The notes below the pieces were generated by a model. It was given only the letters and a program-made list of their open reading frames with translations, had not been told where the DNA came from and did not search any database. This document shows positions 12,132 through 23,743 of a stretch of 64,000 nucleotides of DNA, one piece after another. The position numbers and the translations under genes were made by a program. Where the stretch lies: NCBI GenBank assembly GCA_947462335.1, contig OX381714.1, positions 15,658,618-15,722,617 of the forward strand. The letters are read 5' to 3'. Source of the DNA: Harmothoe impar. Taxonomy: Eukaryota > Annelida > Polychaeta > Phyllodocida > Polynoidae. Numbering within the stretch: position 1 is the stretch's first letter; each line of letters begins with the position of its first letter.

Positions 12132-13758
12132 GAAAAAAAAAAGTCCACTTCTTTCCCTTTCCCCTCGACTGTTTCTTACTGGAGGTGATCCCTTTTTTTG
12201 ATTAAAAAAAAAGGGGACCATGTATCCAGTAGAGTATATGTATGAGGGGTGGGGCTAGATGGGGCCGTATATATCAATATACAATGCCTCCACAATGAGC
12301 TATATACACAATGTAGTACCATAGTGTAAGTAAACTGTACTTGTATACACCATAGGACACAATGAAACAGAAGGAATCATTATTATACAAAGATGCAGTA
12401 TCTATGCTAGAGTCTAAAGCAAGGAAGTAGTTCATGGCATTCCGCTCTAATTGATTAAAACAAGCCTCATTACAATGAATGATTGTCTAGTCTGTGTCTA
12501 ATTAAGCCAGTATTAAGGAATGCTATCCTTAATTTGTTCTGACAGGATAGTGATCTATCTAAACTCTCTAGATATGCTGTTAAGAATGGGGGAGTAAATC
12601 TTACATAAGACCTTCTCGTATCCTCTTATATTAGCACTTTAGAATATTGATATAATTAATATCCCAGGAAGAATTTTCTTTTAGATGATGCTGCTCCATA
12701 GGTTCCATAGCTCTAATATGCTATGCCAGACAGGTTTAATAAAGTATGTATATATACAAAGCTCTTTGGCTAAGGCAAGACCAAATCCAGAACTTCATAG
12801 ACTTAGGAAACAGACTGGAACCATCACGTTTTATTACTTTGGTAATCTTAGAACTGGCCATAGTTAAATCCTCATAACAAAGATCCCCTATCTTTAATTA
12901 TATTAAGACCTGTCAAGGTGGCACCTCAGGTAAATATATATACTCAGGTGAGACATGAGGCACCTGGTGACCACAGAGAGGGGTCAGCAGGTGAGGTAGT
13001 GACTGACCAGATGGGTCTCGTCCTCCCTGGTCAAGCACCTTGATAACAACGCCAACTGACCGCTCGGTGACCGCCTGGAGCCAGATAAATCCCCCTATTA
13101 TCGCCCGCTTCAGACAAGGCAAACAGCCCAGGCTGTGATCTCTATCTTTACTGCTCCTTGTAGACGACAAACATAATAAACCCAGTCTGCGACTTTCAGT
13201 TTATTACATTGCCAGACTCCAGTCACTCTGCATAGATAGTAGTCTATATAGTAAGTTCATATTAGAAATGATTGCATAATTAGTGATATTATGAATCAGG
13301 AAATCTGAGGGAGGGAGATTAACATCTAAATGAATATCATATTGTTAGAGACTACCCACTGTTTTATCATTACATCGCTGTAGTGTTCAACATGGAGGAC
13401 TGGAATAAACAGTAATTCCAGACAACTTTATATCTACATGTTGGTATGGCATTGTTATACCTCCAGTATTATATAGACCCCACGGCCCATTACCATGATC
13501 CTTACTATCTGTAATTGATATAGTGGATAACCTACAATAGAGAGCTGAAGTGATAGTGGTCATATCAAATACAATTATTGATAGTATTATGACATAACAA
13601 AACATGATGCCTCTTGGAGCCAGACAGGGTAGGTTAATAGGATAACATCATTATTACCTCACATCCAGATTAGTCTGATCGAATTATAGAATCTATGTCT
13701 ATCTATAGATAATGTTCCTGCAGATACATGGCTGCTACCTGGTATTACTATTCCAATA
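12132..13758. other. Non-coding gap
   Basis: AT-rich unique DNA. A small inverted patch at 12186-12222 (GATCCCTTTTTTT against AAAAAAAAAGGGGACC). The block 12900-13200 is more G/C-balanced and shows no conserved frame. No gene supported. Confidence 0.35.
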
Positions 13759-13905
13759 CCCCTTTAAGAACCGCATAGTGCTTTACTTTTCATCGCTTGA
13801 ATGCAGCCCTGGTAAGTTACTCTCCCAGTTTGCATCATGCAACCATGGTTACACTCCCGAAGGGTTGTAATGATGTATCAATAAAGCACCAGTGCATTAT
13901 GATAG
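13759..13905 (-). mobile_element. Cloverleaf TTAA MITE, copy 4 (internally deleted)
   Basis: Has the left end (CCCCTTTAAGAACCGCATAG), one collapsed hairpin, and the central spacer in minus orientation (ACTCCCGAAGGG). The second hairpin and the right terminus are missing; the end falls near a decayed AAAGCACCAGTGCATTATG. Confidence 0.7.
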
Positions 13906-14760
13906 TAAATAAACATGAACCGTAATGCTTAAATTCCTTATCACTCAAGTTGTCAATACAAGTCTGGGATCTATAACGCAAGACATTCATGTAAATTTTA
14001 ATGTTTATGTACTTCGTAATATACTATGAAGATGGATCATTTCCATTCCATGTACAATTTCTGTACTACATATTCTTAAGTGACTGCTTCGTGGTCTGCA
14101 TGTTCAGCCTAGGAGAGCTGCACCCTCGATCTGTAAAGATTTACAGTTTCCCTTACAGCAAGTAGATCTTTATGATGATCTACAGCAGTGTTTGCATTAA
14201 GGTGGTTATATTAATGTGACCGCTAAATGAAATGTTCAGAGTGTCAGTAGAGCGTGTATGGATATCCTAAAGGCGTTTGTCTAGTTGGGTGTGGATTACA
14301 GAAGGGATACATGGATCACCTTTGTCGGTGACAACCAGATAAGGATCACAGGTAGCTCACTCAACGTCGGCGCTGTCACTGGAGAAGCGAGCCCTGAGGG
14401 ACTCCTCTTAACATAATTACAAGTGATCAAACGCTTTATGGCGGTCTACAAGAAGAATGCCAGTTAAGGCCTCCCTCGGGCTATGCCGAACATTGCGTTC
14501 ACGTTAAGTATGCAGCTGAAATAATAATAGTTCTAGAATTCTCTCTGATGCAAGGGATCCCTCTTCAAACGTCTATTGGTAGCCTTTGGGGTAGTTAAAC
14601 TAAGACGAATGGTGTAGGGATAGTGACAATGGCATTGCAAAACGGCCCCCTCCTTCCCCTTCAAAACCATGTGACCTAGGGATAAAATGTGTATATTATA
14701 AGCCAAAGGAGCCTGGAATTGATGGCTTAATTACAGGAGAATGCTATCCAGTGTTTTTAG
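13906..14760. other. Non-coding gap
   Basis: Unique sequence, no repeat ends or exon signals I trust. Confidence 0.35.
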
Positions 14761-14823
14761 GTTTTGGCGCCAAAATGCAGCAGACATTTGGCTAAGCAGA
14801 CGACATTTGCAGAAGCAGACGAC
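14761..14823. promoter_or_regulatory. E2F-like palindrome followed by two GCAGACGAC motifs
   Basis: TTTTGGCGCCAAAA at about 14762-14775 is a near-perfect palindrome matching the E2F consensus family. GCAGACGAC follows at 14796-14804 and again at 14815-14823 in the same orientation, 19 bp apart. The same pairing recurs at 25266-25326, 46845-46896 and 54012-54040. A regulatory role is an inference. Confidence 0.4.
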
Positions 14824-14932
14824 ATTGGTCGCGTTCTGCCGTCCTTATTCCCACGCAGACCCCCTGTGGTGCCGATTTCACGGCCAGGTAGTGGCTGGTG
14901 CACGGCATCAACCCCCTCGGTGAGGAGTTTAG

Positions 14933-15185
14933 CCCTTTAAGGGCGACATAGCACTTCAATGTACTATATTCTCTGTCGTCATGATGCATGAATGTAGTCG
15001 CTGTGGGTCTACTCGCCAGGGATGCATTCATGCTGCATACCAATCATTCGAGAGTGTATCAACCTTGTAGAGTTGGCATGATGCTTGAATGCAGCCCTGG
15101 CGAGTTACTCACCATGACCACATCCAGGAATCATAAAGGCAAATTGACATAATGCTTTTAAAAGTATTATGCGATCCTTACAGCG
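14933..15185 (+). mobile_element. Cloverleaf TTAA MITE, copy 5
   Basis: Full-length. CCCTTTAAGGGCGACATAG at the left; right end decayed to CCTTACAGCG. Central spacer GAGAGTGTATCAACC is in plus orientation. Hairpin 2 has kept its left arm (GCAGCCCTGGCGAGT) but most of the right arm is lost. Confidence 0.8.
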
Positions 15186-15480
15186 ATAACTACTAAACCC
15201 ACGCTATAGAAACACAAAGCTGTAAAAAGTAAAATGAAACTACATAATAATGGGCCATCTCAGGATCCTGACGAGAACCCACTCAAGCCATCATGTAAGA
15301 ATGAAAGCCCCCATACTTTTGGTCTTTGCCTCAAAAACCAGGTAAACACATAAATGCCAGGACCCCCTGGGAGGGTGTCACACCTGCAGGTATGCTGCAG
15401 GGGGTGTGTGCGAGGCAATGTCAGGTGCGAAATGCACCCTGGAGTGAAGGCGTTAAGGGGCTGTAGCATATGTCACCTGC

Positions 15481-15533
15481 TTCAGCCCCCATTCAGGCTC
15501 TATTCAGGCTCCCTTCAGGCTCCTTTCAGGCTG
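15481..15533. repeat. Short tandem repeat, unit about 11-12 bp
   Basis: Four units of TTCAGGCTCC/T arranged head to tail, with 11-12 bp spacing. No association with a gene seen. Confidence 0.75.
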
Positions 15534-15842
15534 TGAATTTGGGGGGTTTTAGGCTTTGCTGCAAGAGGGTCTGCACTTATTAGTCCTCTTAGCTCCCATG
15601 CTGAAGTATGGGCGTTGCCACGTGTGGTTACTGTTAGTATGTCACACCCCGAGTCAGGATACATTACTCGTATAAATTATTGGACTTTTAGGGGGAATAA
15701 TAAGGGTATACATTTCGAGCTAATTGAAAATTGTAATTTATTCCAAAGAATGTGGGTTAGTAATCAATGGTTTCCTCCAACTGTACATTTGTATAATACT
15801 AAGAAGTCATGTTGAGGGATTTCCTGGTAAATGTAAGTAATT

Positions 15843-15882
15843 TTATAATGCAATAAACCCAGTTATAATGCAATAAATCCAG
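15843..15882 (+). repeat. 20-bp perfect-length tandem duplication carrying AATAAA twice
   Basis: Two adjacent 20-bp copies of TTATAATGCAATAAACCCAG (one C/T difference). Each carries AATAAA (15852-15857 and 15872-15877), so it could act as a + strand polyadenylation signal if a transcript reached it; no upstream gene is seen to support that. Confidence 0.6.
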
Positions 15883-16978
15883 TTAACTCTAGGCTTGCCC
15901 ATGTTATCATTTATCTAAGTATTTCCATGCTGGTCCATGCACATGCACAGTCAGGCACATTGCTGACAATAGCTCTAACATGCCTATTGAGTATACAGAC
16001 ACCTCGACATTGGGCACTGCATGGGGAGGGTGGACACTAGGGGCAGTCTCCTTCCTTCCTGCCTTCCTTCCTTCCCCTCCTCCCACCTTTACCTTTCATC
16101 TCTACCCGGTTCACACGGTCACTCATCTTCCCACCGATCGGTCAATTCACCCCGGACATGTGGAAATGATGGCAGTATGGTAATGGCTCTCATTCTGTCA
16201 CTTTCTCTACCAGAGGTCACTCACTGCCTTGCTGCACTCTCCACCCCAGGACTGCACCACAAGCCCATGCATGGGCACCACACAATGGGTATAGATTTTC
16301 TTTAAAGGTTTGAAATATATCTTCACTAGTATTTGTCAAATCACAGGTTAAAAACATAAGTTATATATCATGACAAATAATGAAGAGTCCTTATCAATTT
16401 CTCAAAATCAAATCAGATTATGAGGACATAGTTGATGATATCAATGTGAGAATGTATACAGGTGAGATAAAAGTGGTCATAAGATCATAATGGTTAATGG
16501 TAAAGCACACAATAATGCAACAGGAAACATTGTTATGGCAGCTTTCAATGTGGGTATAGTGGAATTAAGCAGGCTGTTAAGAATAAGGATGAAATATGTA
16601 TGTAAAACCGATACCTTTATACAGGTTCTCCCTTCCCAAGGGGTTGAGGTATGACATAGACTAACTCACTTAAATTGAACAAAGCATATAGAAAGACCCC
16701 TTACTACACAGATGGTGCTTTAAATGATTATAGAATGGGCTCAAATGCTACACTTTCAAAACCATACCCTGTATGCCCAACCCTTACTCACTCAGCCCCC
16801 AGCTCCTCCCAACCTCTTCCCAGCTCACGCCTATAATGAACACCCCTCAAGCAGTATCATCAGACGGCATTTTACCTGTCAACATGGGTGAACTTCTCAC
16901 GCTCCAAATTGGAGGTGATCACCCAGAGACTCAGCCTATTATGGCCTTCCCCGACAGGGTGTGCAAGGTAGCCCTTAA
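15883..16978. other. Non-coding gap
   Basis: Contains a C/T-rich patch (16051-16090) made of CCTT units. No supportable gene. Small frames of 67-94 codons overlap one another in different frames. Confidence 0.35.
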
Positions 16979-17205
16979 CCCTTTAAGAACCACATTGCTT
17001 TTTAAGGTGCTATGCTCCTCATCGTCATAATGCATGAGTGCAGCCCACTACTCATCAGGGATGCATGCATGCATCATATCGACCCTTTGCCAGATGCTTT
17101 GGGAGTGTATCAAACCAATAGGGCCTGTATGATGCATGAATGCAGCCCTGGTCAGTCACTCACCAGGACAGCATGCTTTCATGCATCATGACGACAAAGG
17201 GTATT
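16979..17205 (+). mobile_element. Cloverleaf TTAA MITE, copy 6 (right end missing)
   Basis: TTAA at 16975-16978 precedes CCCTTTAAG. Spacer GGGAGTGTATCAAACC is plus orientation. The sequence stays in register through hairpin 2 and ATGCATCATGACGACAAAGG, then stops matching at about 17205, so the right inverted end is deleted. Confidence 0.8.
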
Positions 17206-18112
17206 GTGTCACTCCCCTTCCCTTGGTGTCAGGCCCTGTAGAGTAGGGATGATTATAATTCTGACACCCCTATGGTCATGTATGGTTATACCATCTGCTC
17301 TGTTGAAGTGTGGGGTCTATGCTAGCAACAAGTAGCTAGTTAAAATAGCATTGTCAGACCTAAGCGTCCAGGACGGGAGGCCTGTTATTTCCCGACACAA
17401 TAGATCCCCATTATTATGTAAAACTGGAGGAATTTTAACCCCTGTTCTCGTGTTCTCCGTGTGAATTGCCGCATGGTACGGTCATATAATTAAAGTGAGG
17501 AATAAATCAAAATTGAAAAGTGGTAGTTTTCAGTTGAAAGCTAAAGTACATGAACATCAGTAATATCATAGGACCTTTATCAGATATCTGAAATCATTTG
17601 GAGATGTTGATATTCTTCTTGATATTATCAATATTTATATATCATATGCACTGATAGCTACTTTATCTAATGTTTAGTAGTATAATTATTAGGTGGTGTT
17701 GCCTCATATCTGGCACAGCAAAATTTTATTTCAACCCAAATATCAATCATAATTCAAACCTTACCTGACTCTTTATTATAGGAGTCCATTCCCCCACCTT
17801 TATCATGTCTGTCATTCTCATTATGAGTCTGACCAGAGACGTATAGACTGGTTGTGCAGACTAATGTGGTATCCTCGGGTTGTATATGTACACCACAATA
17901 TCCCTAATGATTACACATTGTGGGGGCAACGTGCCAGGGAGGAGATTTACTTTGAAACTGTGCCAATATCCTGCTAGTGCACCCACGCCACGTGTGGTCT
18001 AATACAATCACCATCCTCTCATCAGCATACACTATGGGGTGGCATAATAATAGAACTATTTTCAATCAACATCGTATTTATGCATCATGTGTTTATCTTT
18101 TGATTTGGACCC
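17206..18112. other. Non-coding AT-rich gap
   Basis: No repeat ends or supportable exons. Several ATATT/AATAT runs at 17600-17700. Confidence 0.35.
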
Positions 18113-18283
18113 CGAGGGTAGACCCAGGACTTTGAAAATAGGGGAGGGGGACACCAAACACCCAATTACCCCAAAACGGGGGATCAAAATATCATTTGAA
18201 AAATCTAAAAATAATTTCCATAAGGGGAAGGGTCAGGACCCCAGGACTCCCAGAACCGCCTCCTCCCCCCTGGATCTACCCCT
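18113..18283. mobile_element. Short MITE-like element with AGGGGTAGATCCAGG-type ends
   Basis: The left end (AGGGTAGACCCAGGACT) and the right end (GGATCTACCCCTG) are imperfect inverted copies, and inside them GGGGAGGGGG mirrors CCTCCTCCCCCC. About 171 bp, non-coding. Target duplication not resolved. Could also be the decayed remnant of a larger element. Confidence 0.5.
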
Positions 18284-19358
18284 GATATATGTAATATTCC
18301 TAGAAGAGGATAGATCCAGCATAGTTCTATTTGTGGCCTCTAGTGTTATATATATACCAGATGCAAACCATCCCATATCTTATAGACCCCAGCCCACCTA
18401 GATACTAACTTGCACCAGCTGCACCTGGGTATATACATGTCCACATACAAATACACACCCCGCGCCAAATCTGGCTGCATGCTTCTCGGCGCTCCCCCCA
18501 CTATATACCTCACAGTGGGAGAACGCACAGGTGTCCCGTATACACTACGCCCATGCGCACTTCAAACGCTCTGATGATCCAGAGCGAGGCTGCCAATTTC
18601 ATTACGTTACCAATATCACCATCTGGGGGTGCCCAGGGAGGAGGTCCTTTGTTGTATGCCTGGTATATGCATATAATAGGTATATGTATATTCACCCTCT
18701 CTGATTAGTACATCAACCTCTGGGCAGGCTATATCAATAACTATGTATGCCCCAACCCTAGAGGGACAAACCTCCTGATAGATATATACTCGGCAGCCCT
18801 TTTGTGGAAGCCGTTGAGTAATCATAGGCAGGAAACACGATACAGGTACCTTTGTTGAGCTGGCAGTGCTTGGGGACATTCTGGAATGACCAACTGCAAG
18901 TTATGGTTGTTCAGCCAGTATGCAATACTTCATAGCGTTGCACGTTGTATCTTTTATGATTAACTATTAAAAAAACATCATGACTGTATTATCATGTGCT
19001 GATGACTGATTGAATCCCTTCATCTGTTACAGCTTTTATATTTAAGTAGAAATCCAGAAATATCTACATTGATTCACGATCTACATCCAAAATAGCACTT
19101 ATTAATATCTATATGTGGTAACACATTGATTAACTTGAGTAATAATACCCCAATCCGAAACCATTGAATAATGCCTGTATTGACACAAAATCAATACACC
19201 ATCTCCATAATTGAATACCGATCAGATACACCTGTACCTCAGCGTCTATCTTCCCACAGATGGTAGTAGATTATCAATTTCTTTCATCTCAGGCCTATTA
19301 TTCACTCCAGAGGTTGGTGGCCCTGGACCTGGTTGACCTATACTTTACTATAGGCTTG
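18284..19358. other. Non-coding gap
   Basis: TATATAC-rich in its first 500 bp. No coding or repeat feature recognised. Confidence 0.35.
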
Positions 19359-19602
19359 ACCTTGAAGGGCCGCATGGTGATTTAATGTGCTTTAACCTTG
19401 GTCGTCATGATGCATGCATGCAGCCCTCAGGTGTTACTCAATAGGGCTGCATTCAAGCATCATGCCGACCATACGAGATGATACACTCCCAAAGGGCAAG
19501 CATGGTGCATACATGTCCCCCTGAACTCGCCAGGGCTGCATTCATGCATCATGACCATGAAGGGCATAACACATTTAATCAGTATATACATCCCTTAAAG
19601 GG
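19359..19602 (-). mobile_element. Cloverleaf TTAA MITE, copy 7
   Basis: Ends CCTTGAAGGGCCGCATGG and CCCTTAAAGGG. The central spacer reads GATGATACACTCCCAAAGGG, i.e. minus orientation. Hairpin 2 has lost much of its left arm. Confidence 0.82.
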
Positions 19603-20337
19603 TTTTTAAACAAGTACATCCCCCACCTGACTGAGGCCCACTGACCCATGTGAATCTGCCCTGGGCCTGACAGGTCCCTTTACCTATAATTTAGACCCCA
19701 CGGGTCGCCTTTAACATCAAGGATCCCCTCATCCTTTACAAGGTGGGCCTCTAGACTACTGGGTGCAACGCTAGTTCACTGTTGGTTAGTTTTGAATAAC
19801 AACATGGTTGAAAGCTCACGTCCTTATTGTTTTCTGAATTGTTGAATCAGCTTCATTCCATTTGATAGCAAGACACAACAGAGGGAGGCTTAGAGAGAAT
19901 GGGAGCAGTCAGAAGTGAGGACAGGGGGTATTATAGTCAATGACGGTGTGGGCTCATTCCAAACATCTACCGAAAACATGGATCAGCTGGCCAGGATGTA
20001 GCGAATTCAAGGATAGTGAATTAAAGTACTGATGAAATGCATGCGATCCGATCTCACATAAGGATTACGATTAATATCTAACCTGAACCACAATGGTCAC
20101 CCAAGGTAGGGCAATTTCAAAGATGGACGATTTCAAACATAGGCAATTTCAAAGATGGTCTCACCTCACAAATCTAGATTCTAGTTCAATATATCTCCAC
20201 AAAGTCGCCAGGACGTCGCCAGCACGTCTTCACGACCCTCAGGGGTGGTTGATCTTATCTCTGAGAGGTGATAAGATGTAGGAGCCTGTGCAGGTAGAAA
20301 AGGGTGTGTGTCCTCCCCGGGCAGGGTGGGGGTGTAG
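19603..20337. other. Non-coding gap
   Basis: Contains a mini-repeat at 20096-20158 (GCAATTTCAAAGATGG, GATTTCAAACATAGG, GCAATTTCAAAGATGG) and a CGCCAGGACGTCGCCAGCACGTC patch (read as two CGCCAG-ACGTC units). No gene supported. Confidence 0.4.
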
Positions 20338-20563
20338 CCCTTTAAGGACGGGTGTCGCTAATAAAAGATGACATTTGTTGTCATGATACACCAATGCAGC
20401 CCCGGCGAGTAACTCATCATGCCAATCCTTCGGGAGGGTCTCAGCCCCGTAGGATTGGCATGATGCTTTAATGCAGGACTGGCAAGTCACTCGCCAGTGC
20501 TGCATTCATGCATCATGACGACCAAGGGCATGATGCATTAATGCATTATACTGCCCTTAAAGG
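20338..20563 (+). mobile_element. Cloverleaf TTAA MITE, copy 8
   Basis: Starts CCCTTTAAGGACGGG and ends CCCTTAAAGG. Spacer GGGAGGGTCTCAGCCCC is plus orientation with a well-paired central hairpin (CCAATCCTTC against GTAGGATTGG). Hairpin 1 is shortened. Confidence 0.85.
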
Positions 20564-20786
20564 TGTGGAGGAGGGGTGAGGGATGGGGGCTGGGGGAGTG
20601 GCTGAGTTTGTTTGAGGGGTAACTTTAAAGGGGCAGGTTAAGGTCATGGGTCAGAGGTGGCTTGTGAACGTGTCATGGTGTCGGTTACATCCTAACCCCC
20701 TACCATAATCAGCCCCCCTCACCCCTACCCACCCACACACACATCTATCCCCCCTTAACATATCCCTCAGCCATCAGACCCCCCTC

Positions 20787-20812
20787 CCCCCCCCCCCCAC
20801 ACACACACATCT
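20787..20812. repeat. C-run plus (CA)n microsatellite
   Basis: A run of C broken by one or two T, followed by ACACACACAC. Preceded by about 100 bp of C-rich simple sequence. Confidence 0.8.
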
Positions 20813-20878
20813 CCCTATCAATCTTGTCAAAAAGGGGCCAGTGTCGAGACTACTGATTTGGGGTTTCATATTCACTAA

Positions 20879-21120
20879 CGGAATGGTCATTTTTTAACAG
20901 GCGAGAGGGGTGGGCGCAAATGATTTTAGGCTCTTTTTGACCTTGTCGAAGGAAAGGACCAAAGATGTGCCACCTCTCCTTTATTTCCTTTTATCTTTTA
21001 GGAAAAAGGGCATTTCTATAGCTAAAAGGAGTCGGCTGCGATAACTCCGATCCTTATTTGACACACCCGAGTCAAGATCCACCAACCCCCACTCCCTGTT
21101 GTTAAAAGATAACCACTCCC
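20879..21120. mobile_element. G-rich MITE with GGGAGTGGTCATTTTTTAAC ends, copy A
   Basis: Left end CGGAATGGTCATTTTTTAAC and right end GTTGTTAAAAGATAACCACTCCC are inverted copies. Right flank is TTA, left flank TAA, so the duplication is imperfect here. Interior diverged from copies B and C but keeps ATTTCTATAGCTAAAAGGAG, the counterpart of their TATAGTGCAAAGGGG. Confidence 0.75.
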
Positions 21121-21386
21121 TTAATCTTAGGTTTAGAGAGATTGGGTATTGGTATAGGTTTGGAGGCTGGGTGGGGTTGGGTGGTTTTGGTGGGTAGCAT
21201 TGGGAGGGTAAAGGACTAAAACACACCTGACCTGAGGTCGTCATGGATACGCTATAGTTTACACGCAGGTGGGCAGAGCCATTGTGTCCAATGAACACCT
21301 GAGCATTTAATAACAGTCTACGGTGTAGCACAAAAATTGACTTATTTAATGGTGGGTACCTGAGCCGTTGTCTATTTGGATATCAC

Positions 21387-21629
21387 CCCTTAAAGGGCCA
21401 CATGGAGCTCTAAAGTGCTATGCCCTTGATCATCATGATGCTTGAATGCAACCCTTGCGAATAAATCACCAGTGGTGAATTCAACCATCATGCTGACCCT
21501 TTACGGTTGATATACCCCCTAAGGGTCGGCATGATGCATGAATGAAGCCTTGGAATTGCACTCGCCAGAGCTGCATTAAAACATTATGCTTAAAGACGGC
21601 ACACTGCTTTAAAGTACTAATGCAGCCCT
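21387..21629 (-). mobile_element. Cloverleaf TTAA MITE, copy 9
   Basis: Left end CCCTTAAAGGGCCACATGG. Spacer GGTTGATATACCCCCTAAGGG is minus orientation. Hairpin arms partly mispaired. It is followed within about 10 bp by another copy in tandem. Confidence 0.78.
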
Positions 21630-21639
21630 TAACTCAAGG

Positions 21640-21835
21640 CCCTTTAAGAACAGCATGCCGCTAAAACATGACATTGGTCGTCATGATGCACCAATGCAGC
21701 CCCGGTGAGTAACTGGATTGGTACATCATGACGACCCTTTGACATTATGCTTGAATAGAGCACTGGCGATCGAGTTACTTGCCTGGGCTGTATTCAAGCA
21801 TCATGCCGATGAAGGGTATGATGCCGATGAAGGGT
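21640..21835. mobile_element. Cloverleaf TTAA MITE, copy 10 (tandem neighbour, short)
   Basis: Starts CCCTTTAAGAACAGCATGCC. The first hairpin has lost most of its inner arms (GCCCCGGTGAGTAACTGG) and the centre is shortened. The right part has a tandem 17-bp duplication (ATGCCGATGAAGGGT twice, 21806-21836). Confidence 0.7.
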
Positions 21836-23087
21836 TACAGTGTGAAAGGTGGACACAGACTACAGACATGGGGTCAGTGACACTGTTTATACACTACAGC
21901 CTTACTGTAGCTGTTTGAACGACTTGTCTTGGGTTACATCTCAAACAGACATGTGTCTTAGCAAGTACAAGATGAGCACTGGGGCTGCTCGACTTAGGAT
22001 CATCTGGCCAGTGCAATGTAGGAAAAATACTATGTGTCTGTATTTTATATGCTCAGGTTCTCTGTAGCCATTTACCATTCTACTGTTTAAACCACAGCTG
22101 CTTGAGTAGTGCAGATATTGCCTGAATTGTTACATCCCAAGTTAAAGGTTGATACAGCCTCATACCAGCTCCAGTGTGGTGACTATGCACCTTTAATACT
22201 ATGAATAGACTGTATGTATGATAGGCATAGAGGAGATACAGTACAGTAAAATACACCTGGGTGCACAGAGTGCTATACTGAGTGGTGAGGGGAGGAGAGA
22301 GAAGATGCTTCTCAGGGGGAGGAGACCGTGTGTAAAAGGGTGCAGTTGTCCCATCAAAGTCAGGGGGAGAAAGCAGAGGGAGACCAGAGAAAAAAGGGGA
22401 AGGCAGCGCCAAGTGAGTCCCTAAAACGACACGTGACAAGGGATGGGCTCTGATGTGACTGCAGCCTCGTGTGTAGTGGCTGGAGTGGTGACGGAGGAGG
22501 TGGATGGGTGGTACTGGGAGAGGGAAAGAGGGATGGTACTGGTGGGAGGGAGGTGTAGGGGTAGTGGTGGCAGTAGTGGTAACGAGTTGTAGGGCTGTGG
22601 TTCTCTGCAATAGAAATGTGTGAGGACATGGGGATGGGAAGGCTGAGGGAGAAGGCATTGACAAGGGTTAAAGGAAGCTGTTGATTGAGTTGAATTGAGG
22701 TGAAATTCGCGTATTTAAACCGCATAAGGTAGGCAACTTACTGCGTTTGCAGGGCCATTCTACTGGGATTATCTCATACTACTTCTTCATAAAGGAAGAT
22801 GTGTGTTTGAGACAATATTATAGGGAATCGAGGTATATGTGATCAAGAAAATCAGGAGGAATTGTAAAATGTCAATGCTGAAGCCTCAATTTACAGGAAC
22901 TAGTACAAAATACCTGTAGAGGCAGGTTGGCAGGATCCTATAACGAGTAGGTACATGCTGTAATATCAGCCATGCTCAAGTACAGGCGGCCTGCCTGACT
23001 TAGTGCTGGAGGACGGTGCATATTGTTTGACGGTGTGAGGAGATGTAAGAGAAGTAGGCGGGTACGTCAAATGGGTACAGTGACTTC
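21836..23087. other. Non-coding stretch with a purine-rich block
   Basis: 22370-22650 is G/A-rich on the + strand. The 194-codon minus-strand frame through it (22080-22664) is a Ser/Pro/Thr/His-rich low-complexity product with no domain, and a 121-codon frame overlaps it on the same strand, so neither is called a gene. Confidence 0.45.
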
Positions 23088-23395
23088 CTCCCCCACTCCC
23101 TCCTACCCCTCCCAACTCACTCCCACCTTCCCCTCCCACTCCTCCTCCCCTTTCACCTCGATCCCCTACCCCATCTCCTCTCCCTCTCCCTTCCCCTCTC
23201 CCTCCCTTCCCTCCTTCCCTCTCTCCTCTCCCCTCTCCCTCCCCTCTTTCCTCTCCCCTCTCCTCCTCCCTGTCCCTTTCCCTGTCCTTCTCCCGCCCCT
23301 GTCCCTGTCCCCTCCCCCAACACGCTCCCACTCGCCTCCCCTCTCCCTTTAGGTGAACCCCTCCCTCCCTCCCCCTCCCTTCTCCAGGTGCACCA
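23088..23395 (+). repeat. 300-bp polypyrimidine tract
   Basis: Almost pure C/T on the + strand, built of CTCCC, CTCTCC and TTCCC units with scattered A/G. Such tracts can form triplex or mirror-repeat structures. Near its end CCCTTTAG (23345-23352) is directly followed by GTGAAC, another acceptor-donor juxtaposition but with a weak donor. Frames of 100-121 codons across it on both strands are compositional. Confidence 0.9.
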
Positions 23396-23504
23396 GGTAC
23401 GAGTGGTGTACATGTAGACCGTGCTCACACACGTCTCCTCCTGCTCCTCCAGCCTCACACCCCCACAATGACAACCCTCCCTCCTCCAGGTCCCTCCACA
23501 TTAA

Positions 23505-23743
23505 GCCCTTGAGCACTGCATGCTGCATGACTGCATCATGCCCTCGGTCGTTATGATGCATGAATGCAGCCCTGGTTCCAGGGCTGTATTCAAGCATCAT
23601 GCCGACCCTACAGGCTTGAGAACTCCCGAAGGGCCAGCACGATGCCTAAATGCAACACTGGCGAGCCACTCACCAGGGCTGCATTCATGCGTCAAAACGA
23701 CCAAGGGCATGATGCATTATGGTATTATACCGTCCTTAAAGGG
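23505..23743 (-). mobile_element. Cloverleaf TTAA MITE, copy 11 (TTAA on both sides)
   Basis: TTAA at 23501-23504 and at 23744-23747. The right end CGTCCTTAAAGGG is intact. The central spacer GAGAACTCCCGAAGGGCC is minus orientation. Hairpin 1 keeps GCAGCCCTGG...CCAGGGC with a very short loop, and hairpin 2 keeps CACTGGCGAG...CACCAGGGC. Confidence 0.87.

Noticed and set aside
15843..15882. Functional polyadenylation site
   Set aside because: Two AATAAA words arise from a tandem duplication; no upstream gene or downstream GT-rich element supports it.
22080..22664. 194-codon minus-strand frame
   Set aside because: Ser/Pro/Thr/His low complexity over a purine-rich block; overlapped by another frame on the same strand; no splice or start context.
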